From: Pirellulaceae bacterium
GTDB lineage: Bacteria > Planctomycetota > Planctomycetia > Pirellulales > Pirellulaceae
Direction: 5' to 3'
Assembly: GCA_024102795.1 (NCBI GenBank)
Contig: JAGFJK010000264.1
Coordinates: 1-35,033, forward strand
DNA length: 35,033 bases
This document shows, piece by piece, positions 8,825 to 15,334 of the stretch. Below the pieces are notes generated by a model. That model did no database searches. It was not told the DNA's origin and saw only the letters and a list, made by a program, of their open reading frames with translations. The translations under genes were made by a program, and so were the position numbers. Within the stretch, counting starts at the first letter, position 1, and each line of letters starts with the position of its first letter.

Positions 8825-11800
8825 GTGTCTGCTTCGACCTTATCCACCACGCGTCAGCGCGAGCTGTTGCGTGAACTGCGAGAATTGATCGACCTGCGAG
8901 CCCGCGAGGAAGTCGAGTCGAAGGCCGGCTACGAGGCTCGCGAGGTGTCCTTGCGGCGGGAGTACGAGGCCGAGCGGACACGGCAGACGGACGAGTATCG
9001 CCAGGAAACGGATGTGCTGCGGACGCGGTATGCCGAGGCGATGGACGACGTGATGCGGCAGTATGACGAGCAGCGCACGGCGGCCGCGCGGAGCTTCGAG
9101 AAACGCAATGCGGCCGTGGTGCAGGAGGCCGAGCAGTCGTTGAAGGCGGCCCGCCGCGACCGCCTGCTGGCCACGCAAGCCGCGACCGAACAGTACGATG
9201 GAGAGATTCACGTCCCCGCGCGGGAACTGGCCGAGCTGGAAGGCGTTTGCCAGCAGCATCAGGCCGAACTGGTGGCGCTGCGAGGGCACGCGCACGGCAT
9301 TCTCGGCCGGCGCCGTTGCCGCGGGCTGATCGGCCGCCAGGCCAACGTGGAAATGGCGGACGACCAGCCGCGGCCCCTGGAGCGCTACGCGACCGACGTC
9401 GTCGTGGCCCGGCAAAAGCTGCACGAGATGGCTGCCCAGAGGACGGCCAAGTTTCTGGAGGAGGGTTGGCCGTTTCTGCTGCTGCTGTTGTTCTGGGGCC
9501 TGGCCGTGTATCCCGCCGGGGCGACGCTTGGCTGGAGCGGCTGGCAGTGGATCGCCGCCAGCGGTGCCGCCGGCATGCTGCTGACCGCCGCCGTTTCGCT
9601 GGCCGTCTATCCCGTGGTGCGGCGGCAGACCGCCGGCGTTTACCCGGACTTCGAGCATTCGGTGCAAGGCGCCGAGCGAGCTCTGCAAGTCGCGCTGGTT
9701 CAAGCCGCGCAAGAAACCCGGCGGCGGCAGGCGGCCATCACCGCTCGTCGCGACGACGCCCTGAGGCAAACCGAGGAAAAGTGGTCCCGGCTCTCGTCCC
9801 AGATCGAAAGCGACCGCCAGCAGAGATTGCGGGAAGCGGCCGAGAAAAACGACGCGCTCAAACGCCAACTGCTGGAGACCCGCGATCGCGACCTGCAGCG
9901 GTTGAACGACCTGTATCCGCCGCAACTGGACGAGCGCGAGCGGAAGTTCCGGTCCGACATCCAGCAGCTTGAGTCCTCCCACCAGCAGCAGTTGGCCGAG
10001 AATCGTCAGCAGTTCGAGCGGCGATGGAGCGAACTGGTGCACCGCTGGTCCACGGGCATCGGCCAATTCCAACAGGCCGTCGACCAGATGACCGCCTACT
10101 GCCAGCGGCACTTTCCGGCCTGGTCCGAGCTGGATTGGAACGCCTGGACTCCGCCCCCGGCGGCGGTCGAGGCCTTGCGCCTGGGTAGCTATCGTTTCGA
10201 CTTGCGCCAGGTGGATCACGGCATCCCGGCGGACGAGGATTTGCGGCCGACGCGGGAATGCTTCGACTTGCCCCTGGTGCTTTCGTTTCCCGACTGCCCT
10301 TCACTGCTGCTCAAGGCGGCCGACGCCGGACGCGACGCGGCCGTCCGCGTGCTGCAGAACGGCATGCTGAGGATGCTGACGTCCGTGCCGGCGGGCAAGG
10401 TGCGGTTCACGATCATCGATCCGACCGGGCTGGGGCAGAATTTCTCGGCCTTCATGCACCTGGCCGACTACGACGACAAACTGGTCACCAACCGGATCTG
10501 GACCGAGGCGGGCCACATCAACCAGCGGCTGCTCGACCTGACCGAACACATGGAGAAGGTGATCCAGAAGTACTTGCGGAACGAGTTCGAGTCGATCCAG
10601 CAGTACAATGAGCACGCCGGGGAGGTGGCCGAGCCGTTCCAGATACTGGTGATCGCCAACTTCCCGGCCGGCTTCAGCGACGAAGCCGCTCGCCGCCTGG
10701 TCAGCATCGCGGCCAGCGGGGCGCGGTGCGGCGTGTATACGCTGATCAGCACCGATCAGAAGCTGAGCCTGCCGCGAAACTTCGACCTGGCCGATCTGGA
10801 GGCGCGGGCCGCGACGCTCGACTGGCGCGAGGACCGCTTCGTCTGGCAGATGCCCGACTTGCAGCCGCTGCCGTTGACTCTGGACGAGCCGCCGGCCGAC
10901 GATCTGTTCACCGCGGCCGTGAAGGCGGCCGGGCGGCACGCCAAGGATTCGAGCCGTGTGGAGGTGCCGTTCCGCACCGTGGCCCCCGACCCGGCGCAGT
11001 GGTGGACGGGTGACAGCCGCAGCGAGATCGACGTGCCGCTGGGACGCGCCGGAGCGACCAAGCTGCAGACCATGCGGCTGGGCCGCGGCACCTCGCAGCA
11101 CGTGCTGATTTCCGGCAAGACCGGATCGGGCAAGTCCACGCTGCTGCACGCCCTGATCACGAACCTGGCCTTGCATTACAGCCCCGACGAAGTGGAGTTC
11201 TACCTGATCGACTTCAAGAAGGGCGTCGAATTCCGGCCGTACGCCGCACTCGGCTTGCCGCACGCCCGCGTGATCGCCATCGAAAGCGAACGCGAATTCG
11301 GGATGAGCGTGCTGGAGCGGCTGGACGAGGAGCTGAAGCGGCGCGGCGATCTGTTCCGCGCTCAAGGCGTCCAGAACCTGGCCGGCTATCGCGATGCGAA
11401 CCCCGATCGGATCATGCCCCGCGTGCTGCTGATCATCGACGAGTTCCAGGAGCTGTTCGTCAAGGACGACCGCCTGGCCCAGGACGCCTCGCTGCTGCTG
11501 GATCGCCTGGTCCGCCAGGGCCGGGCATTCGGTATCCACGTGCTGCTGGGCAGCCAGACGCTGGCCGGAGCCTACTCGCTGGCCCGCAGCACGATCGGCC
11601 AGATGGCGGTCCGCGTCGCCCTGCAATGCAGCGAAGCCGATGCGCACCTGATTCTGAGCGAGGACAATACGGCCGCCCGGCTGCTGAGCCGGCCGGGCGA
11701 AGCGATCTATAACGACGCCAACGGCCTGATGGAAGGCAATCATCCGTTCCAGGTCGTCTGGCTGCCCGACGGGGAACGCGAGTATTTCCTGCGCGAGCTG

Positions 11801-12724
11801 CGCTCCCGCGCGGGAGAATTTTCCAGACACTTGCCGGCCCCGATCGTGTTCGAAGGCAACGTGCCGGCCGATCCCGCTCAGAACGAACTGCTGCGAGCGA
11901 TGCTGCAGGCGGCGCCCGAACCATCGCCGGCCGCCGTCGCCTGGCTGGGGGCCGCCGTGGCGATCAAGGATCCGACCGCCGCCACTTTTCGCCGGCAGTC
12001 GGGCAGCAACCTGCTGCTGGTGGGCCAGCAGGAGGAACTGGCCTTGGGCGTGCTGGCCACGTCGCTGGTCAGCCTGGCCGCTCAGATGCCCAGCGTCGAT
12101 GCCGCTCGATTCTACCTGTTCGACGGGACCCATCCCGATTCGCCGCTGGCCGACTTCTGGTCGCGCACGGCCCACCGCCTGCCGTGGGACGTCAGCCTGG
12201 CGAACCCTCGTACGGCCGGCGAAAAACTGGCCGAGATTGCCGCCGAACTTGAACGCCGCACCCAGGCCTCCGACGATTCCGCTCCGCCCGTGTACCTGGC
12301 GATTTACAACCTGGGCCGCTTCCGCGACCTGAAGAAGGGCGACGACGAGTTCGGCTTCTCGATGGACGAGAACGCCGCCGGCAGTCCGGGCAAGCAACTG
12401 ACCAGCATTCTCCGCGATGGCCCCGCCTACGGCATCCATACGCTGGTCTGGTGCGATACCTACAATAATGTCACCCGCTGGTTTGACCGGGCCACGTTGC
12501 GGGATATCGAGATGCGGGTGCTGTTCCAGATGGGCGCCACCGATTCCAGCAACCTGATGGACTCGCCCGAAGCCAGCCGACTCGGTTTGCACCGGGCCAT
12601 TCTGTACAGCGAGGAACTGGGGCAGTGGGAAAAGTTCCGGCCCTACGGACCACCGGAGGGCGACTGGCTGGGCTGGGTCCGCCGGCAACTTGAAAGCCGC
12701 TGGCTGCGAGCGCCGGCGACGTGA
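8825..12724 (+). CDS. Membrane-anchored FtsK/SpoIIIE-like ATPase, EssC/EccC-like motor
   Basis: The 1299-residue protein starts at GTG with GAGAGG about 9 bases upstream. Residues 1-205 and about 275-435 are long charged coiled coils. Two membrane segments lie between them (about 216-237 and 243-266). Three RecA-like regions follow. The first (about 480-690) has lost a recognisable P-loop. The second is a clear FtsK domain with Walker A GKTGSGKST (764-772), Walker B LLIIDE (868-873) and a downstream LLGSQTL segment. The third (about 1050-1290) has GQQEELAL at 1067 in place of a P-loop. This matches the overall order of EssC/EccC (membrane pair then three ATPase folds), but I see no FHA domains; coiled coils flank the membrane pair instead. 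It closes the WXG100 cluster, so I infer export of WXG100-type proteins. A DNA-translocating FtsK role is the alternative, but the neighbours argue against it. Confidence 0.83.
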   Translation: MSASTLSTTRQRELLRELRELIDLRAREEVESKAGYEAREVSLRREYEAERTRQTDEYRQETDVLRTRYAEAMDDVMRQYDEQRTAAARSFEKRNAAVVQEAEQSLKAARRDRLLATQAATEQYDGEIHVPARELAELEGVCQQHQAELVALRGHAHGILGRRRCRGLIGRQANVEMADDQPRPLERYATDVVVARQKLHEMAAQRTAKFLEEGWPFLLLLLFWGLAVYPAGATLGWSGWQWIAASGAAGMLLTAAVSLAVYPVVRRQTAGVYPDFEHSVQGAERALQVALVQAAQETRRRQAAITARRDDALRQTEEKWSRLSSQIESDRQQRLREAAEKNDALKRQLLETRDRDLQRLNDLYPPQLDERERKFRSDIQQLESSHQQQLAENRQQFERRWSELVHRWSTGIGQFQQAVDQMTAYCQRHFPAWSELDWNAWTPPPAAVEALRLGSYRFDLRQVDHGIPADEDLRPTRECFDLPLVLSFPDCPSLLLKAADAGRDAAVRVLQNGMLRMLTSVPAGKVRFTIIDPTGLGQNFSAFMHLADYDDKLVTNRIWTEAGHINQRLLDLTEHMEKVIQKYLRNEFESIQQYNEHAGEVAEPFQILVIANFPAGFSDEAARRLVSIAASGARCGVYTLISTDQKLSLPRNFDLADLEARAATLDWREDRFVWQMPDLQPLPLTLDEPPADDLFTAAVKAAGRHAKDSSRVEVPFRTVAPDPAQWWTGDSRSEIDVPLGRAGATKLQTMRLGRGTSQHVLISGKTGSGKSTLLHALITNLALHYSPDEVEFYLIDFKKGVEFRPYAALGLPHARVIAIESEREFGMSVLERLDEELKRRGDLFRAQGVQNLAGYRDANPDRIMPRVLLIIDEFQELFVKDDRLAQDASLLLDRLVRQGRAFGIHVLLGSQTLAGAYSLARSTIGQMAVRVALQCSEADAHLILSEDNTAARLLSRPGEAIYNDANGLMEGNHPFQVVWLPDGEREYFLRELRSRAGEFSRHLPAPIVFEGNVPADPAQNELLRAMLQAAPEPSPAAVAWLGAAVAIKDPTAATFRRQSGSNLLLVGQQEELALGVLATSLVSLAAQMPSVDAARFYLFDGTHPDSPLADFWSRTAHRLPWDVSLANPRTAGEKLAEIAAELERRTQASDDSAPPVYLAIYNLGRFRDLKKGDDEFGFSMDENAAGSPGKQLTSILRDGPAYGIHTLVWCDTYNNVTRWFDRATLRDIEMRVLFQMGATDSSNLMDSPEASRLGLHRAILYSEELGQWEKFRPYGPPEGDWLGWVRRQLESRWLRAPAT

Positions 12725-12738
12725 AGCGGCGGAGAGTT

Positions 12739-12787
12739 GTCAGTGGTCAGTCGTCAGTGGTCAATTTGCAATTTGCAATTTGCAATC
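12739..12787. repeat. Short tandem direct repeats after the FtsK-like gene
   Basis: GTCAGTGGTCA occurs at 12739-12749 and again at 12753-12763. Immediately after come three head-to-tail copies of AATTTGC (12763-12783). The block is AT-rich compared with its surroundings and lies between two convergent genes. It may be simple-sequence expansion; no terminator-like hairpin with a T-run is evident. Confidence 0.6.
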
Positions 12788-12865
12788 TCCAATTCCTGGT
12801 CAGCATTTTCATTCTGCGCAGCCGGTGACAATATGCCTCTGCTGCCTGTGCGGCGTCTTCTCGTC

Positions 12866-13729
12866 CTACGCCACTCGGCGCGCTGGCCGATTTGGCAGCG
12901 CGTGCCAGCCGGCGGGCTTGTGAGAGCTGGCCTGCAGGTGTTGTTCCACGACTTGCCGCACAGTCAACGGCCCGCCGGTTTGCGGGTCCAATGACGGAAC
13001 ATAGCGACCGTCGCGAAACTCGCAGGCAGCGGGGTCGGTTGGCAGGCGCAGCCAGGCGATGTTGCGGTTCAAGTCGGCCGTGGCCTGGCCGAGCGCGCTG
13101 ACGGCCGATGGCCAGAGTTCCGCCACAACGGGATCTTCGTCCAGGGCCAGACACGCAAGGTGCAGTTGCAGGGGAATCCGGCGCAGCCGGTCCCAGGCGT
13201 AGGCCAGTTCTCGCGGCGCCAATTCGTCGGTGTGCCAGACGTCGCCCCAGAAGCGGGCGACCGCCAACTGTTCATACGACCAGCGGAGCAGTTCGGGCGG
13301 CGCAACCGCCTCGGTGTGCCAGGGTGAATACACGTCGTTCCAGGCCAATGGGGCTTCGGCTGGCTCAAGGGCCGGAAATCGGCTGAGTTCCCAATCGCGG
13401 CCGGCAATCTGGCCGACGCATTGTTCGGCAATCAGCACCGAATCGGGGGTCCGGCAGGCAATCAGCGCGTCGCGCAACTGGCTTGCGATCCGGACCGCTT
13501 CGGCCTGCGACTCCGCAGTGCCGGCGGGACGGTAACGCCGAGCGACCGCGGCAATACCAGCCGGCGCGCAGCGTTCGATCCAACGGCGGGCTCGAGCCCA
13601 TTGTGAGTCGACCGGAACCGCGGGATCACTGCGTCCACCGGCGGAGGTGGAACGCGTTGCGGTCGAGAGCACCAGCCAATCGACGGCCGGCCGTATGTGG
13701 TCACTGGAGTTATGGGTGGCGTTCGCCAT
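12866..13729 (-). CDS. Hypothetical protein, unrecognised
   Basis: I do not recognise this 287-residue protein. It starts at the ATG at 13729, preceded by AGGA at good spacing; the frame extends upstream to 13954, but that part is Arg/Thr/Pro-rich and looks non-coding. There is no signal peptide or clear membrane segment. The sequence is rich in Trp and Leu, with helix-like stretches (residues 60-110 and 150-230). Its C-terminal third contains FRDGRYVPSLDPQTGG and LTVRQVVEQHLQ. It is convergent with the FtsK-like gene, so it is not part of that operon. Its base composition is like its neighbours, which gives no sign of recent transfer. Confidence 0.65.
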   Translation of the reverse strand: MANATHNSSDHIRPAVDWLVLSTATRSTSAGGRSDPAVPVDSQWARARRWIERCAPAGIAAVARRYRPAGTAESQAEAVRIASQLRDALIACRTPDSVLIAEQCVGQIAGRDWELSRFPALEPAEAPLAWNDVYSPWHTEAVAPPELLRWSYEQLAVARFWGDVWHTDELAPRELAYAWDRLRRIPLQLHLACLALDEDPVVAELWPSAVSALGQATADLNRNIAWLRLPTDPAACEFRDGRYVPSLDPQTGGPLTVRQVVEQHLQASSHKPAGWHALPNRPARRVA

Positions 13730-13987
13730 GATTGTCCTGCGCGAGCGTTCCCGGGGTGTGGTTCGATTCGAAGTTGGACGCGGCATGGGAGTGGTTGGGG
13801 GCGGGACTCGGCAGTTCGGCCCTTCCCGTGCCATTGCCGAGTGGCGGACTATAGCCGCGGCGGGCCGATGACGGCAAGAGCAGTCCAGTGTCTGCCCGCG
13901 GCTCCAAAGCGTCTGAATCGCGACCCGGAGAATCCACATAACCCTTTCCTGCACAACATGTTAGGCATCGGCAGGGGAATTCCGCCT

Positions 13988-14212
13988 GTGAGCAGCACGA
14001 TTGACGCTCCTCTGGAGTGGGTGGAAGCTGTCCGCAGGTTGCGCCTGCCGCCAACGACCGACAAACGGTTGCAAGAGCTCATGGACCGTAACAACGACGG
14101 GTTGCTGACGGCTGGCGAACGAGCGGATCTGGAGTCGCTGGTTGAACTGAGTGAACAGCTTTCCCTATTACGTGCCGCGGCGCTCCCCTTGCTGGGTCGC
14201 AAACCGGAATAA
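13988..14212 (+). CDS. Small conserved hypothetical protein, possibly antitoxin-like partner of an HNH nuclease
   Basis: The 74-residue product starts at GTG 13988, with GGCAGGGGAA 8-15 bases upstream. An in-frame ATG at 13958 is possible but lacks such a site. The sequence LRLPPTTDKRLQELMDRNNDG...L...ERADLESLVELSEQLSLLRA matches, from memory, a widespread small family in cyanobacteria and planctomycetes, usually followed directly by an HNH endonuclease gene. The protein should be nearly all helix. Its stop overlaps by one base (TAATG) the start of a 28-codon frame that resembles the beginning of such a nuclease and then stops. The antitoxin or partner role is inferred from neighbourhood, not demonstrated. 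Confidence 0.65.
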   Translation: MSSTIDAPLEWVEAVRRLRLPPTTDKRLQELMDRNNDGLLTAGERADLESLVELSEQLSLLRAAALPLLGRKPE

Positions 14213-14298
14213 TGACTGGTAGCGAATTGCACGAGAAGGTGGCAATTCGTGCTGCTGGGCGGTGCGAAGAACCGTTAAATGAAGGCACACTGGTTTGA
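14212..14298 (+). pseudogene. Possible truncated remnant of an HNH endonuclease gene
   Basis: An ATG overlapping the previous stop (TAATG) opens a 28-codon frame containing ELHEKVAIRAAGRCEEP before a TGA at 14296. The pattern L...V..RA..RCE is what the first residues of many small HNH nucleases look like, where CEYC would supply zinc or fold ligands. Here CEE replaces CEYC and no continuation is seen downstream in any frame. The position just after the small conserved gene is where the nuclease is usually found. I read it as a decayed gene start; chance resemblance over so few residues cannot be excluded. Confidence 0.35.
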
Positions 14299-14452
14299 AC
14301 TGATGAACGCGGAATTACCCTCCTGACTTGGCACGATGCGCCGGGTCGAACACAATGGGGCGCAGTGGCGGTCGGCAATCGGGCTCACGGTTTGGTGTGG
14401 GCCTGACGCCGGACCGAGCGGTACAGGCAACAACAGCCGAAAGGAAGGCAAC

Positions 14453-15334
14453 ATGGCGGGATACTCACGACGCAGCTTTCTGGCGGCCACGGGCGGAGTG
14501 CTGGCGGCCACGGCGCTGTCCGCTCGCGGCTTGCGAGCCGAGCAGACGCCTCAGCCGATGCGTTTCGGCCTGGTAACTTATCTTTGGGGGCAGCACATGA
14601 CGTTGCCCGAATTGCTGGCCGCCTGCGAGAAGTCCCAGGTGCTGGGCGTGGAACTGCGCACTCAGCACGCCCATGGCGTCGAGCCGGCGTTGACGAAGGC
14701 CGAGCGGGCCGAGGTTCGCAAGCGCTTCGCCGACAGCCCCGTGACGCTGGTGGGTTACGGTTCGAACGCCCAGTTTCACGAGGCCGACCCCGCCAAGGTC
14801 CGGCAGAACATTGAACTGACCAAACAGTACATTCAGTTGATGCACGACTGCGGCGGCAGCGGGGTCAAGGTCAAGCCGAACAGCTTCGTCAAGGACGTGC
14901 CGCGGGAGAAGACGATCGAACAGATCGGCCGCGCTCTGAACCTGGTGGCGGCTCACGGCGCCGAATTCAACCAGGAGATTCGGGTCGAAGTGCACGGCCC
15001 GGGCACCAGCGAACTGCCGGTGATCAAGGCGATCTTTGACGTGGCCGACCATCCAAACGTCGGCGTCTGCTGGAATTCGAACGACGTGGATCTGCAGGGC
15101 GAGGGGCTGAAACACAACTTCAACCTGGTCAAGGACCGGTTTGGGGCCACGGTTCACGTGCGGGAACTGGATTCGGCCGACTATCCGTACCAGGATCTGA
15201 TGCGGCTGCTGGCCGGGATGGACTATGCCGGCTGGATTCTGCTGGAAGCCCGCACGAACCCGCCGGACAAAGTGGCCGCGCTGGTCGAGCAGCGCGAGAT
15301 GTTTGAGCGCATGCTGGCGAGGGCCAAATCATGA
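14453..15334 (+). CDS. Tat-exported sugar phosphate isomerase/epimerase-like TIM-barrel protein
   Basis: The 293-residue protein belongs to the xylose-isomerase-like TIM-barrel family (AP endonuclease 2 fold). The ATG at 14453 has AAGGAAGG just upstream and begins a twin-arginine signal (SRRSFLAA, hydrophobic core, cleavage near LRAEQ), so the folded enzyme is probably exported by the Tat system. Conserved-looking acidic and histidine residues at strand ends include E179-V-H181, the CWNSNDVD segment and HVRELD, consistent with a divalent-metal site. The substrate cannot be told from sequence; members act on sugars, inosose or keto-glycosides. The stop overlaps the FAD-oxidoreductase start by four bases (ATGA), which implies coupled translation and a shared pathway. 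Confidence 0.85.
   Translation: MAGYSRRSFLAATGGVLAATALSARGLRAEQTPQPMRFGLVTYLWGQHMTLPELLAACEKSQVLGVELRTQHAHGVEPALTKAERAEVRKRFADSPVTLVGYGSNAQFHEADPAKVRQNIELTKQYIQLMHDCGGSGVKVKPNSFVKDVPREKTIEQIGRALNLVAAHGAEFNQEIRVEVHGPGTSELPVIKAIFDVADHPNVGVCWNSNDVDLQGEGLKHNFNLVKDRFGATVHVRELDSADYPYQDLMRLLAGMDYAGWILLEARTNPPDKVAALVEQREMFERMLARAKS

Noticed and set aside
8840-10219. Minus-strand frame (459 codons) opposite the N-terminal part of the FtsK-like gene
   Set aside because: Low-complexity composition and no recognisable features; the plus-strand coiled coil and membrane pair are coherent.
10301-12688. Minus-strand frame (795 codons) opposite the FtsK-like ATPase
   Set aside because: It mirrors the Walker-motif-containing gene and shows no motifs of its own.
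13730-13954. Upstream extension of the 12866-13729 gene
   Set aside because: The extension is Arg/Pro/Thr-rich like non-coding frames, and the ATG at 13729 has a suitable AGGA site.
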